Below are positions 18,380 through 29,163 of a DNA stretch of 57,393 nt, one piece after another. Under the pieces are notes generated by a model. That model had not been told where the DNA came from. It did not search any database and saw nothing but the letters and a program-made list of their open reading frames with translations. This stretch comes from Anaerolineaceae bacterium. GTDB taxonomy: Bacteria > Chloroflexota > Anaerolineae > Aggregatilineales > Phototrophicaceae. Numbering within the stretch: the first letter of the stretch is position 1; each line of letters begins with the position of its first letter. Both the position numbers and the translations under genes were made by a program. The stretch covers positions 1 to 57,393 of the forward strand of contig REDR01000068.1 of NCBI GenBank assembly GCA_007693385.1, written 5' to 3'.

Positions 18380-19297
18380 TTATAAAATGCCGTCCGTCGT
18401 CCGTACCAGATTCAAGCCTTGCGCCGCCCAACCCGCGAACGCTTCTTCAGCCAGCGTGTCAAAGTCGATCTCCGGATGCGCGACGGATGACATGGTATCG
18501 GTCAGCACATGCAGACGACGAATCATCGGCGCATCGTAATAGCGCATCATTGAAGCGACAGTCTCCAGCACGCAATGGCTTTTGGCCTGCCCCGCGATGT
18601 AAACCGCGTGATAATCGCGCAGGCTGTCCAGCAGAGCGCGGTTGATGTCGCCGGATGGGTGTTCCGGTATCTTCACTTCCGGCTCGATGGCCGAGTAGTA
18701 TTCGGTCTGCGGGATCATCCCCTTGATGATGGTCTCGGCGCTGGCGCGGCGGGCGGCGCTGTGATAGGCCACCGCTTCCGCTAAGGCCGGGACGAGCGCG
18801 TGGCCGGGCGTGCCGATCAGCGCGTGATACGGCCAGATCATCAGCGTTTTTCGTGCATCTTCTTCCAGTATCTCGACGTAGCGGCGCGACCACACGCGAT
18901 CATAAAGCGGACGCCATTCGCCGCGCTCGACTTGCTCGCTAGTGATCGGCGTCAGGGGTGGCGGGTGATCGCCTTCCGCGTTCGCCCACCATGCCGGATG
19001 AAAAATCTGTAGCGGCATGTGCGAATCCAGCGTGATCTTGATATGGGTGATGCGCGGCATGTGATCGTACATCCAGCCGATCAGCCGCCGCGTGTCGTCC
19101 AGCGCGCCGGGCACGCTCAACGCGCCGTCAGCGTGGATGAAGTCGATCTGTGCATCCACCAGAAACAACGCGACGCGCTGGCGGTCAGCATCAGACCGGC
19201 GCAGGTCAGCCGCGTTACCGGCGCGAGTCGCCGCGTTGATGTCGGGCGCGTACAATTCGCCGACTCTCTGCGGGTCGTAATAATCAGGGTCTGGCAT
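18380..19297 (-). CDS. Isochorismatase/nicotinamidase-family hydrolase
   Basis: A 305-residue cysteine hydrolase. The catalytic triad is visible: Asp in ALFLVDAQIDFIH, Lys in ETIIKGMIPQTEYY and Cys in GQAKSHCVLETV. A metal-type site is suggested by LDSHMPLQIFHPAWW, as in nicotinamidases. The protein is longer than the 180-220 residues of PncA because of an N-terminal extension (about 1-40) and an insert around 110-150. The ATG at 19297 has GGAG 8 bases upstream and is preferred to one 18 bases earlier. The substrate is uncertain; nicotinamide is one possibility. Confidence 0.8.
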   Translation of the reverse strand: MPDPDYYDPQRVGELYAPDINAATRAGNAADLRRSDADRQRVALFLVDAQIDFIHADGALSVPGALDDTRRLIGWMYDHMPRITHIKITLDSHMPLQIFHPAWWANAEGDHPPPLTPITSEQVERGEWRPLYDRVWSRRYVEILEEDARKTLMIWPYHALIGTPGHALVPALAEAVAYHSAARRASAETIIKGMIPQTEYYSAIEPEVKIPEHPSGDINRALLDSLRDYHAVYIAGQAKSHCVLETVASMMRYYDAPMIRRLHVLTDTMSSVAHPEIDFDTLAEEAFAGWAAQGLNLVRTTDGIL

Positions 19298-19328
19298 TTT
19301 CGCGTCTCCAGTCATCAGTCATAGGATT

Positions 19329-19352
19329 GTAGGGGCGCAATACATTGCGCCC
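19329..19352. repeat. Palindromic intergenic repeat, type CAAT
   Basis: GTAGGGGCGCAA then TACATTGCGCCC, nearly self-complementary. It lies just past the pentapeptide gene stop on the minus strand. One of the better copies in the window. Confidence 0.75.
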
Positions 19353-19370
19353 TGTGCGGGGCGATCACGG

Positions 19371-19814
19371 TTAAACGTAATTGTTGGGGTTGCCCGCCGC
19401 GCCCTTTTTGCCATCCGGCCATGTCGTGCCTTCATCGAAGCGCACGCCATCCACTTTCGCGCCCTTCATGTTGGCGTTTTCCAGATTCGCGCCGTTGAGG
19501 TTGGTGTTGGTCAGCGTGACATCGGTCAGCCGCGCCCCTTTGAGGTCGGCCAGCGTCATGTTGGCGGCGGTCATGTTGCAATTGGCGAAATCGGCGAAGG
19601 CGGCACGGGTGCGCGTCATGTTGACGCCGGTCATGTTGCAATTACGCAGGATCGCCTCTTCGATGTTGGCGCCCTGCAAGACCGCGCCGCGCATGTTGGC
19701 GTTCTCGAAGTCCAGCCGCCGGAAGTTCTCCGAACTCAGATCAACCCCCGCCAGACGCGGACGCCCGGCACCATTCAGAAGCATGATGAGTTCTTTACGG
19801 GTCAGTTCTGCCAT
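19371..19814 (-). CDS. Pentapeptide-repeat protein
   Basis: A 147-residue protein. After a helical N-terminus (MAELTRKELIMLLNGAG), about 17 consecutive pentapeptides of the A(N/D)(L/M)XX type run from residue 25 to 120, for example FENANMRGAVLQGANI. These form a right-handed quadrilateral beta-helix. Members can mimic DNA and bind gyrase, but many have no known role, and nothing here decides it. The ATG at 19814 is preferred, with GGGAAGG about 12 bases upstream, to an in-frame TTG further upstream. Confidence 0.85.
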   Translation of the reverse strand: MAELTRKELIMLLNGAGRPRLAGVDLSSENFRRLDFENANMRGAVLQGANIEEAILRNCNMTGVNMTRTRAAFADFANCNMTAANMTLADLKGARLTDVTLTNTNLNGANLENANMKGAKVDGVRFDEGTTWPDGKKGAAGNPNNYV

Positions 19815-19914
19815 TTGATGTTTAATCCTTCCCAAAATATCCAGCCAATACCCATTGTAACACTAACTATCGTCGCCCGCGCAATGCGTTGTGTCTGCTG
19901 GCTGGACGCAAAAA

Positions 19915-19938
19915 GGGCGTAGCACGCTACGCCCCTAC
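19915..19938. repeat. Palindromic intergenic repeat, type GTAG
   Basis: GGGCGTAGCACGCTACGCCC followed by CTAC, a near-perfect palindrome of 20 bases in the gap between the LysM-VOC and pentapeptide genes. Confidence 0.8.
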
Positions 19939-19953
19939 AGATTTCTTTTTGAT

Positions 19954-19975
19954 GGGGCGCCACGCATTGCGCCCC
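19954..19975. repeat. Palindromic intergenic repeat, type CAAT, second copy in the same gap
   Basis: GGGGCGCCACG then CATTGCGCCCC. It lies only 15 bases from the previous copy, so two subtypes stand side by side downstream of the LysM-VOC gene. Confidence 0.7.
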
Positions 19976-19992
19976 GCTATACCCGTCGCTGA

Positions 19993-21495
19993 CTAACCCT
20001 GTTCGGGTTCGGTCAGGATGCCGATGGTGCTTCCGTTCGGGTCGCGCACGAAGATCGCACGCTGGCCTTCACGCGGGACGAGAATCGCGTCGTTGTACAC
20101 GGTGACGCCGCCACCGGCCACGCGCCCGACGATGGCTTCAAATTCCGTGTCGGTCACGCCGATCAACAACGAGGCTTCATCCACACTGCCGCCGTCGTAT
20201 TTCGGTTGACGCGCCCACGCAGAAGCCGGGGCGATCTCATCTTCGGTCAGCAGGAAGGCGATCTGCACGCCGCCTAGATCAAACATGACCATATCTTGCT
20301 CGGCGCTGGATTCCGGATCGACTTCCACTTCTTCCAGACCGATCAACGTGCCGTAAAACTCGCGCATGGCGTCCAGATCATTGGTGAAGTAATACAGCGT
20401 GTTGATGCGGACGCTGGGCAATGTCATCACCGGCTGTTGCGGCTCGACGACTTCCTGCGGCGGTTCAACGACTGTTTCCTCTTCTTCAGGCTCCACCGGT
20501 TGCATCGGCGCGGACGGACCGACGCCGCTACCACTGGTCGGGCCGCTTGTCGGGCGACGGATGAGTAATACCTGACCGACCATCAAGAATTGTCCTCGCC
20601 CAATCTCCGGGTTCAACTCGCGGATGTCGTCCGGCTGTACGCCATAGGCCACCGCAATCGAGCTGAGCGTGTCACCCTCGTTGACGGTGTGGCGGATTGA
20701 GCCGTCATCCTGTGCGGACTGTGGCGAGACGAACGGCACGACAGCAGGCGGCGGTGGAGGCGGCGGGGCGGCCTCTTCCGCTTCTTCACCCTCAGCCGGC
20801 GTGCTACCGCCACCACCGACCACCAGCGACGCATCATCCCAGAATACGCCGTTGCCCTCGGTGGGTACGGTCTGCGTCGCATACAGGAACAGCGTCACCC
20901 GCGTGCCCTGCGCCGTCGCGTTGGCCGTCATCTGACGCCAGCCGCCGCTAGCCAGCGCGTTAGTCACCGTCGATGACCAGACCACGTTAGACGATAGCGG
21001 ATTCGTGCCGCCTGTCGGATCAATGCCGACCCGCGCAATCGAGTTCGCCTCCGGCGCACGATCACCGCTGATGTTCATGACCACCCACGCGCTACCGATC
21101 ACGTTGGCGTTTTCCGGTACAGTCACCGTCTGGTAGACGGCGGCGGTGAATGTCGCCCAACCGCGACTCAACTCCATCGAGCGATTGCCGTTACGCACAA
21201 AACCGAAACCGGCATTGTTGCGTCCGGTGCCGTTGGGGATGGCGTTCTGCCAGCTTTCGCTGTTGGCCGTCGCCGGGACGTACCAGCCTTCCCAGCCGTT
21301 GAATACCGCGAAGCTGACGCCATCGCCCTGTGCGACGATCCGCACGTTAGAACCATCCTCGAAGCCGGGGTTAACCAGCAAGTTATTGTCGTTATTCTGC
21401 GCGAGCGTGGCGGGCGCACCAGCGCTGAGCAATACGAATGCCCCGCCCAGCAGAGCGACCAATGTCAAAAGGGGAAAGAAACGTTTCTGAAGCAT
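19993..21495 (-). CDS. Secreted LysM protein with C-terminal VOC (glyoxalase-like) domain
   Basis: A 500-residue exported protein of unusual make-up. A signal peptide (about 1-33) ends at ALAQ. A beta-sandwich, CBM-like domain starting NLLVNPGFEDGSNV covers about 38-230. A Pro-rich spacer follows. One LysM domain (about 266-312) has HTVNEGDTLSSIAVAYGV and ends LMVGQVLLIRR. After another Pro/Glu-rich linker, a VOC domain (about 365-497) begins INTLYYFTNDLDAMREFYGT and ends FVRDPNGSTIGILTEPE. LysM domains bind GlcNAc polymers, so the protein is probably wall-associated. VOC domains are normally cytoplasmic enzymes or drug-binding proteins. GGAG lies about 10 bases upstream. No frameshift is seen. 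Confidence 0.82.
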   Translation of the reverse strand: MLQKRFFPLLTLVALLGGAFVLLSAGAPATLAQNNDNNLLVNPGFEDGSNVRIVAQGDGVSFAVFNGWEGWYVPATANSESWQNAIPNGTGRNNAGFGFVRNGNRSMELSRGWATFTAAVYQTVTVPENANVIGSAWVVMNISGDRAPEANSIARVGIDPTGGTNPLSSNVVWSSTVTNALASGGWRQMTANATAQGTRVTLFLYATQTVPTEGNGVFWDDASLVVGGGGSTPAEGEEAEEAAPPPPPPPAVVPFVSPQSAQDDGSIRHTVNEGDTLSSIAVAYGVQPDDIRELNPEIGRGQFLMVGQVLLIRRPTSGPTSGSGVGPSAPMQPVEPEEEETVVEPPQEVVEPQQPVMTLPSVRINTLYYFTNDLDAMREFYGTLIGLEEVEVDPESSAEQDMVMFDLGGVQIAFLLTEDEIAPASAWARQPKYDGGSVDEASLLIGVTDTEFEAIVGRVAGGGVTVYNDAILVPREGQRAIFVRDPNGSTIGILTEPEQG

Positions 21496-21732
21496 ACTGA
21501 ATTATCTCCATACTGAGATATGCGAATGGCGGCGCGTGCGTATAAAAGGCCGCCCGAAATACTGAATGAGGCGATTATATCATGTTTGAAAGCGGATTCA
21601 ACGGACGGCGAATCGGCGTAGGGCTATCGGCAGTTTCATCACCGGACACAACCTGATTTTCGCCTATCCGCGCATCGCCTGAATTCATCGGTTGCCAGTG
21701 ACAAAAATAAGTAGCGCACGACCGGCAAAATG

Positions 21733-21741
21733 TGTTATGAT
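21733..21741 (+). promoter_or_regulatory. Extended -10 promoter of the sugar ABC operon
   Basis: TGTTATGAT is an extended -10 element. No clear -35 is seen. The leader to the ATG at 21822 would be about 75 bases. The rest of the gap between the two divergent genes (21496-21821) holds nothing else I recognise. Confidence 0.5.
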
Positions 21742-21821
21742 TGCGTATGTGGAAATATGAGCGTGGCGTGAATGTCGCGCATTCTACATTTTTAACTAAT
21801 ATTTACTATGGAGACTTTACT

Positions 21822-23096
21822 ATGAAAAAGTATATCTCGTTATTCCTCACACTCCTGCTCGCTCTCGGGCTGGTTGGTTTCGCTCACGCGCAGGATGATG
21901 ATGAGCTATCCGGCGAACTGGAAATCTTCTCGTGGTGGGCGGGTGACGAAGCGCCCGCGTTGGAAGCGCTGATCGCGCTTTACAATGAAATGCACCCCAA
22001 CGTTGAAGTCATCAACGCTACCGTCACCGGCGGCTCTGGCGTCAACGCCCGTGCGGTGTTGAAAACCCGTATGCTGGGCGGCAACCCGCCGGATAGCTTT
22101 CAGGTACACGCCGGTGAAGAACTGACCGGCACATGGGTCGTCGCTGACCGCATGGAAGACCTGACCTTCATGTTTGAAGAAAACGGCTGGTTTGACGTTC
22201 TGCCGGAAGACCTGCTAGACACGATCACCTACGAAGGCGGCGTCTTTAGCGTGCCGGTAAACATCCACCGTTCCAACGTCCTCTGGTATCTGCCGGAAAC
22301 ACTCGACGAACTCGGCCTTGAAGTACCGGCCACAATCGAAGAATTCCTCGCGGTATGCCCGGACATTCAAGCCGCCGGACTGACCCCGCTTGTGGTCGCC
22401 GAGCCGTGGACAGTCAACCACCTGTGGGAGACTATCGCGCTGGGCGTGCTGGGCGCTGAAGGCTGGAATGGCATCTGGACGGGTGAGACCGGCGTCGCTG
22501 GCCTGACCGACGTTTACGCCACGTTCCTCGACGTGCTGGAATGCACCAACATTGACGCGGACGCGGCGGGCTTGTCGTGGCAACAGGCGACTGATCGCGT
22601 CATTGAAGGCGAAGCCGTCTTCAATATCATGGGCGACTGGGCGGCCGGTTATCTGACCACCACGCTCGGGCTGGAGCCGGGCGAAGACTTCGGCTTCGCG
22701 GCCTCCTTCGGCACCGATGGCATCTTCATGTGGCTGTCCGACAGCTTCGGCCTGCCGCTGGGCATCACCAACCGCGAGAATACGCTGGCTTGGCTGGAAC
22801 TGATGCTCTCCATCGAAGGCCAGAACGCCTTCAACACGCTCAAGGGTTCGATCCCGGCGCGTGTGGACGCGGTAGAAGCCGCGATGGACGAGTACAACGC
22901 TTATCTGCTATCTGCGGCTGACGACTGGGCAGTTGATGTTCTCGTCGGCAGTCTGGCGCACGGTACGGCGGCCAACGAGCGCTTCATGGGCGACTTCGGC
23001 CAAACTATCGAAATCCTGCTGTCAACGGGCAACCCACAAGCGGCGGCCAACGCTTTCGCCGCCATCTGCTCGCAAGCGGCGGCCTGCGGTCAATAA
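21822..23096 (+). CDS. Sugar ABC transporter substrate-binding protein
   Basis: A 424-residue extracytoplasmic binding protein of the family-1 (maltose-type) group. The signal peptide is MKKYISLFLTLLLALGLVGF and ends at HAQ. The mature start ELEIFSWWAGDEAPALEALI, the NPPDSFQVHAGEEL segment, and FNIMGDWAAGYL are characteristic of glucose/mannose-type binding proteins. The ATG at 21822 is chosen over an upstream TTG because it gives the signal peptide directly and has GGAG 9 bases before. The next two genes are its permeases. A terminator-like hairpin separates them, which usually keeps the binding protein in excess. Confidence 0.92.
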   Translation: MKKYISLFLTLLLALGLVGFAHAQDDDELSGELEIFSWWAGDEAPALEALIALYNEMHPNVEVINATVTGGSGVNARAVLKTRMLGGNPPDSFQVHAGEELTGTWVVADRMEDLTFMFEENGWFDVLPEDLLDTITYEGGVFSVPVNIHRSNVLWYLPETLDELGLEVPATIEEFLAVCPDIQAAGLTPLVVAEPWTVNHLWETIALGVLGAEGWNGIWTGETGVAGLTDVYATFLDVLECTNIDADAAGLSWQQATDRVIEGEAVFNIMGDWAAGYLTTTLGLEPGEDFGFAASFGTDGIFMWLSDSFGLPLGITNRENTLAWLELMLSIEGQNAFNTLKGSIPARVDAVEAAMDEYNAYLLSAADDWAVDVLVGSLAHGTAANERFMGDFGQTIEILLSTGNPQAAANAFAAICSQAAACGQ

Positions 23097-23191
23097 CGAA
23101 TTCGTGCATCTGTCATGAGTGACGGCGGCGGCGGTTCTGACATCGCCCCGCCGTTTATCCCATCTACTACAAATTATCACTGATGATGATG

Positions 23192-23218
23192 AAGACCTCG
23201 TTTAACGCGGGGTCTTTT
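23192..23218 (+). terminator. Intra-operon terminator/attenuator after the binding-protein gene
   Basis: AAGACCTCG pairs with CGGGGTCTT (9 bp, one G-U) around a 7-base loop and runs into TTTT. It lies between the binding-protein gene and the first permease, 20 bases before the permease ATG, so read-through must supply the permeases unless a second promoter exists. Confidence 0.7.
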
Positions 23219-23238
23219 GGCAATAGGAGTTTAATGTA

Positions 23239-24414
<1,176 letters not shown>

Positions 24415-24426
24415 GGAGGATCAACC

Positions 24427-25260
24427 ATGACAGCTTATGAAATGAGACGCATCGCCATGCGCGGCGGCATTTACGGCACGCTGGTGCTGTTCGCGCTGAT
24501 CTTCCTCATCCCGATCTACATGACGGCGGTCACCGCGTTCAAGACGTTGCCGGAAACGCGCCTGAGTACCGTCTGGAATCTGCCGACACAACTGAACTTC
24601 ACCGGCTTCGAGCAGGCAATAGAGCGCTTCGGCCCGAGCATGGGCAATAGCTTCACGCTGGTGATCGTCGCCACCATCGTATCGGCGGCGCTCGGCTCGA
24701 TGAACGGCTATGTGCTGTCCAAGTGGCGCATCCCGGGCGAACGGGTCATCTTCCCGTTGATCCTGTTCGGCATGTTCCTGCCGTATCAAGCTATCCTGAT
24801 TCCGCTTTTCCGGTTCATGAACGACATCGGACTGTATGGCGGCATCCCCGGCCTGATACTGGTGCATGTGGTGTACGGCATCCCCATCACGACGCTGATC
24901 TTCCGCAACTTCTACGCGGAGATACCGGACGAGATGCTAGAGGCGGGCACGATGGACGGCGCGGGCTTCTGGCAGTTATATACACAGGTGGTCTTTCCGC
25001 TTTCGGTGCCCGGCTTCGTGGTGGTCATCATCTGGCAATTCACACAGATATGGAACGACTTCCTGTTCGCCATCTTCCTCACGACGGAGAGCAGTCAGCC
25101 GATCACCGTCCCGCTAGCGATCCTATCCGGCGGGCGCGAGCAAAACTTCCCGATGATGATGTCGGGCGCTCTGCTGGCGGCGTTGCCGCCGTTGCTCGTG
25201 TATATCGTCATGGGGCGTTACTTCATTCGCGGCCTGCTGGCCGGCTCGGTCAAGGGGTGA
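24427..25260 (+). CDS. Sugar ABC transporter permease (MalG/UgpE-type)
   Basis: A 277-residue inner-membrane permease with six likely helices, the normal size. The EAA loop is [20 protein letters not shown] near residue 178, followed by the family's [16 protein letters not shown] strong AAGGAGG lies 6 bases before the ATG and the gap to the first permease is 12 bases, so they are one operon. No ATP-binding subunit follows. A shared ATPase encoded elsewhere (MsmX-like) is the usual explanation. Confidence 0.92.
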   Translation: MTAYEMRRIAMRGGIYGTLVLFALIFLIPIYMTAVTAFKTLPETRLSTVWNLPTQLNFTGFEQAIERFGPSMGNSFTLVIVATIVSAALGSMNGYVLSKWRIPGERVIFPLILFGMFLPYQAILIPLFRFMNDIGLYGGIPGLILVHVVYGIPITTLIFRNFYAEIPDEMLEAGTMDGAGFWQLYTQVVFPLSVPGFVVVIIWQFTQIWNDFLFAIFLTTESSQPITVPLAILSGGREQNFPMMMSGALLAALPPLLVYIVMGRYFIRGLLAGSVKG

Positions 25261-25480
25261 AGTGGTTTCTCGGGCGCAATCGCCCACAATAATGGGGCGC
25301 AACATATCGCGTCCCCTCCCATTCCCCAACAAACTCCCCCCAAATGTTGGGGGGATTAGACCGCGTGCATGGCTTTATAGTGTGTAGACACGGTGTACAT
25401 GCAGTGTACACATACTTGAGTCTCTGTCATACACATATGCACGCCCGCGTCCTGCGGCACGAGGTTAAACACAATCCAAC
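25261..25480. other. Intergenic region with hairpins before the P-type ATPase
   Basis: A palindromic-repeat copy lies at 25294-25316 (GGGGCGCAAC...GCGTCCCC). A 7-bp stem TCCCCCC/GGGGGGA lies at 25335-25355 without a T run; it may be a factor-dependent end of the ABC operon. GTGTACA occurs twice, 11 bases apart, at 25393 and 25404, possibly a regulatory site. TATAGT at 25376-25381 could be a -10 element but lacks a -35. Confidence 0.4.
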
Positions 25481-28333
25481 ATGGCAATATTGCAAGCGCA
25501 AAAACAAAAAGTTGTCCCCGAATCGAATGATTGGCACATCCGCGACGCTGACGAGATATGCGCCGAACTGAACGTCGCGCCAGCTAGCGGCCTACGCGCC
25601 GACGAAATCGAAGCGCGGCGGGCGACTTATGGCCGCAACGAATTAGAAGAAAAAGACATCGAAAGCCCGTGGGCGATGCTCTGGGAGCAGTTGACCGACC
25701 CGATGGTGGTCATCCTGATCGGCGCGGCCATCATCTCCGCATTTCTCGGGGATGTCAAAAGCGTGGTCGCCATCACCGCTATCGTCGTGCTGAACGCGAT
25801 ACTCGGCGTCAGTCAAGAATACCGCGCCGAGAAAGCGATGGCCGAACTGAGAAAGATGGCGGCTAGCATGGTGCGCGTGCGCCGTGATGGACGCGAGACG
25901 GAGAAAGCGCCTGTCGAATTAGTGCCCGGCGACATCGTTCTGCTGAATGTCGGCAGTGTGATACCGGCGGACGCCCGCGTGATCCACAGCGCCAACCTGC
26001 AAGTACAGGAAGCATCGCTAACCGGCGAATCGCATCCGGTGGAGAAACATCGCCAACCGCTAAAAAACGCCGAGATCGCGCTGGCTGACCGGCAGAATAT
26101 GGTCTACATGGGCACGGCGGTCACCTACGGGCGCGGTGAAGCGGTCATCGTCGCTACCGGTATGCGTACCGAACTAGGGCGCATCGCCGACTTGATCCAG
26201 AGCGTCGGCCACGAAAAGACGCCGCTACAGCGTCGCATGGCGCAACTGGGCAAGGCGCTATTTTATGTCGGGCTGGGTATCGTCGGCGTCGCGTTCGCCA
26301 TCGGCCTGTTCGTCGGCCTATCGCTCAATATCGCGTTCCTGACGGCGGTAGCGATTGCGGTGGCCGTCGTCCCTGAAGGCTTGCCCGCCGTCGTGACGAT
26401 CTCGCTGGCGCTGGGCGGCCAACGGATGCTCAACCGTCGCGCCCTGATCCGCAAGTTGCCCGCCGTCGAGACGCTCGGCAGTGTCACCGTCATCTGCTCC
26501 GACAAGACCGGCACGCTCACCCAGAACCGCATGACCGTTAAGATGCTGGATGTGGCCGGTTATTCGCATGACCTCACCGACATCATCGGGCGCGGCAAGC
26601 GGGCGCTCTCGCTGGAAACAAAAGACCTCTCCCGCCCCGAACGCATCGAGGGCATCCTGTTGATGGGCTGTGTGCTGAACAATGACTCCAACATCCGGCG
26701 CGACGAAAAAGGCGATGTCGTCGCGTTGGGCGACCCCACCGAGAGCGCGTTGCTGGTGGCTGGCGCTCAATTCGGCCTACGCAAAGACCGCATCGAACCG
26801 GCCTTCCCGCGCATCGGCGAAGTGCCGTTCACATCAGCGCGGAAGCGCATGACCACCGTGCATCGCGTCGATCACGAGGCGGCGGCCAAGCTATCGTCCT
26901 CCGTCGCTGTTGACGCGCTGGAGAGTGCGCTCTCCCGTTACGACGCCGATTATATCGCCTTCACCAAAGGCGGCGTCGATGGCCTGCTCGACGTTTGCAC
27001 GGCGGTCTGGGTTCAAGGCGAAGCCGTCCCGCTCACTGAGGAGCGCATCGCTGAAATCACCGCGCACAACGATCAAATGGCGTCCGAAGGGTTGCGTGTG
27101 CTGGGCATGGCCTTCCGGCCTTTTGTCGATCTACCCGCCGACGCCGACAACGAAACGACGATGGAGCGTGACCTGATCTTCTGCGGCATGATCGGCATGA
27201 TCGACCCGCCGCGCCCCGAAGTCAAAGAGGCGGTGGCGCGTTGTCGCCGCGCCGGAATCCGCCCGATCATGATTACCGGCGATCACCCGCTCACCGCGCA
27301 GGCCATCGCCCGCGAACTGGACATCAGCCGCGACGAGCCGGACGGCACGCCCGCCCGCGTGATGACCGGCGCTAAACTCAACCGCATGAGCGACGCGGAA
27401 ATCGCGGAAGCGGTCAAGACGGTGAACGTCTTCGCCCGCGTCTCGCCGGAGCATAAGCTGAACATCGTCACCGCGCTACAGGCACAGGGGCACATCGTCG
27501 CCATGACCGGCGACGGCGTGAACGACGCGCCCGCGCTCAAACGCGCCGACATCGGCGTAGCGATGGGCATTAGCGGCACGCCGGTCACCAAAGAAGCCTC
27601 CGACATGGTGATATTAGACGACAACTTCGCCAACATCGTCAGCGCGGCGGAAGAAGGCCGCACCATCTACGACAACGTGCGCAAGTTCATCAAGTACATT
27701 CTCGCCAGCAATACCGGCGAAGTGCTGGTGCTTTTCATCCTGCAATTAGCCGGATTACCGCTACCGCTCAACACCATTCAAATCCTGTGGATGAACCTCG
27801 TCACCGACGGTCTGCCCGCGCTGGCGCTGGGCGTGGAGAAGGGCGAGCCGAACGCGATGAATCGCCCGCCACACGATCCGCAAGAAGGTATCTTCGCACG
27901 CGGGCTGGGCGCGTATCTCATCCGCATCGGCATCCTCATCATGGCGGTGACGTTCATCGTCGCCTTCATCGTCCCCGCGCCGGAAGGCGAAGACGCCCGT
28001 AACACGGTATGGGGCACGATGATCTTCACGACGCTGGTCATGTCGCAGATGGGGCACGCGCTGGCGATCCGTTCCGAGCGCGAGTCCGCGTTCAAGATCG
28101 GCCTATTCACCAACAAGGCGATGCTGGCCTCTATCGCGCTGACCACCGTGCTACAGATCGCCGTCATCTACACGCCATTCGCGCAGGAGTTCTTCTACAC
28201 CGTGCCCTTGAGCGCCGCAGAGTTGGCGCTGTGCTTCGGGCTGGCGACGCTGACCTTCTTCGGCGTGGAATTCGACAAGTGGTTCTTCAACCGGCGCAAA
28301 GGTGGGTCACTTGCGCGGAATAACGGCTCGTGA
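25481..28333 (+). CDS. P2A-type cation-transporting ATPase (Ca2+-type)
   Basis: A 950-residue membrane pump. The actuator motif TGES is at 181-184, the phosphorylated Asp341 lies in CSDKTGTLT, and the hinge TGDGVND is at 676-682. Ion-site residues follow the SERCA pattern: PEGLP in helix M4 ([19 protein letters not shown]), SNTGEV in M5 and NLVTDG in M6. An N-terminal cation ATPase domain precedes the first helices. This set points to Ca2+ (possibly Mn2+) export rather than H+ or heavy metals. The ATG has only a weak, distant GAGG. The orphan response regulator starts 43 bases after the stop. Confidence 0.93.
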   Translation: MAILQAQKQKVVPESNDWHIRDADEICAELNVAPASGLRADEIEARRATYGRNELEEKDIESPWAMLWEQLTDPMVVILIGAAIISAFLGDVKSVVAITAIVVLNAILGVSQEYRAEKAMAELRKMAASMVRVRRDGRETEKAPVELVPGDIVLLNVGSVIPADARVIHSANLQVQEASLTGESHPVEKHRQPLKNAEIALADRQNMVYMGTAVTYGRGEAVIVATGMRTELGRIADLIQSVGHEKTPLQRRMAQLGKALFYVGLGIVGVAFAIGLFVGLSLNIAFLTAVAIAVAVVPEGLPAVVTISLALGGQRMLNRRALIRKLPAVETLGSVTVICSDKTGTLTQNRMTVKMLDVAGYSHDLTDIIGRGKRALSLETKDLSRPERIEGILLMGCVLNNDSNIRRDEKGDVVALGDPTESALLVAGAQFGLRKDRIEPAFPRIGEVPFTSARKRMTTVHRVDHEAAAKLSSSVAVDALESALSRYDADYIAFTKGGVDGLLDVCTAVWVQGEAVPLTEERIAEITAHNDQMASEGLRVLGMAFRPFVDLPADADNETTMERDLIFCGMIGMIDPPRPEVKEAVARCRRAGIRPIMITGDHPLTAQAIARELDISRDEPDGTPARVMTGAKLNRMSDAEIAEAVKTVNVFARVSPEHKLNIVTALQAQGHIVAMTGDGVNDAPALKRADIGVAMGISGTPVTKEASDMVILDDNFANIVSAAEEGRTIYDNVRKFIKYILASNTGEVLVLFILQLAGLPLPLNTIQILWMNLVTDGLPALALGVEKGEPNAMNRPPHDPQEGIFARGLGAYLIRIGILIMAVTFIVAFIVPAPEGEDARNTVWGTMIFTTLVMSQMGHALAIRSERESAFKIGLFTNKAMLASIALTTVLQIAVIYTPFAQEFFYTVPLSAAELALCFGLATLTFFGVEFDKWFFNRRKGGSLARNNGS

Positions 28334-28376
28334 TAAATTGGTTAAAACATTGTTATATGAGCCGTAGGAGCAAGTT

Positions 28377-29063
28377 GTGGCCGCCAAAGTGTTAATCATT
28401 GATGATGAAGAAACGACGGTGAACCTCATCGGCATGTTGCTAGATCGGCGTGGCTTTGAGGCGATCAAGGCGTACCGCGCCGACGAAGGGCTGAAGATGG
28501 CTTATAAGCATCAGCCCGACATCGTGCTACTGGACATCATGATGCCGGAAATGGACGGCTGGGAGGTCTGCCGCCGCCTGCGTGAAATGTCGGAAGTGCC
28601 CATCCTGTTCTTGACGGCGAAGGGCGATACCCGCGATGTCGTGGAGGGGTTGAACATCGGCGCGGATGATTACATCGTCAAGCCGTATGATAACGACGAG
28701 CTAATCGCCCGCATTCAGGCGCATCTACGCCGCGCCCCGCGTAGCGACATGAGCGAGGAACTGGTGTTTGATGGCGGCGCGTTCCGCATCAACTTCATGA
28801 ACCGCGAGGTTCACGTCCGTAACCAATTGAAGCACCTGACGCCGAAAGAATTCAATCTGCTGGGCGTGCTGGTGCGTAATGCCGGGCGCGTCGTCACCCG
28901 CCGCGAGCTGGTCACGCAGGCATGGGGCGACGAATACGGCGATGCGGTGGATAGCCTCAAGCTGTACGTGCATTATCTACGGCAGAAGATCGAGATTGAC
29001 CCGGCAGACCCGAAATACATCCTGACATCACGCGGCGTCGGTTATCGTTTCGTTGATCGCTGA
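28377..29063 (+). CDS. OmpR-family response regulator, orphan
   Basis: A 228-residue two-component regulator. The receiver domain has the acidic pair at DDEE, phospho-acceptor Asp53 in LLDIMMPEMDGWEV and Lys102 in VKPYDNDE. The C-terminal winged helix (about 130-228) has the OmpR signature HLTPKEFNLLGVLVRNAGR and ends SRGVGYRF. The start is GTG, preceded by TAGGAG. No histidine kinase is next to it, so its partner and target are unknown. Closeness to the P-type ATPase could mean joint transcription. Confidence 0.92.
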   Translation: MAAKVLIIDDEETTVNLIGMLLDRRGFEAIKAYRADEGLKMAYKHQPDIVLLDIMMPEMDGWEVCRRLREMSEVPILFLTAKGDTRDVVEGLNIGADDYIVKPYDNDELIARIQAHLRRAPRSDMSEELVFDGGAFRINFMNREVHVRNQLKHLTPKEFNLLGVLVRNAGRVVTRRELVTQAWGDEYGDAVDSLKLYVHYLRQKIEIDPADPKYILTSRGVGYRFVDR

Positions 29064-29129
29064 GATATTCACACGGGATCGGGTGGGCGGGATGTATCCC
29101 GCCGCCTCCACAATGAAAAATGGCAATCT

Positions 29130-29153
29130 GTAGGGGCGTAGCGTGCTACGCCC
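29130..29153. repeat. Palindromic intergenic repeat, type GTAG
   Basis: GTAG followed by GGGCGTAGCGTGCTACGCCC, a near-perfect palindrome between two convergent genes. Same subtype as the copies at 19915 and 54524. Confidence 0.8.
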
Positions 29154-29163
29154 TTTCGCGCCG

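Noticed and set aside
19371-19814. Qnr-type quinolone resistance protein
   Set aside because: Pentapeptide repeats alone do not show gyrase protection; the protein is shorter than Qnr and lacks its loops.
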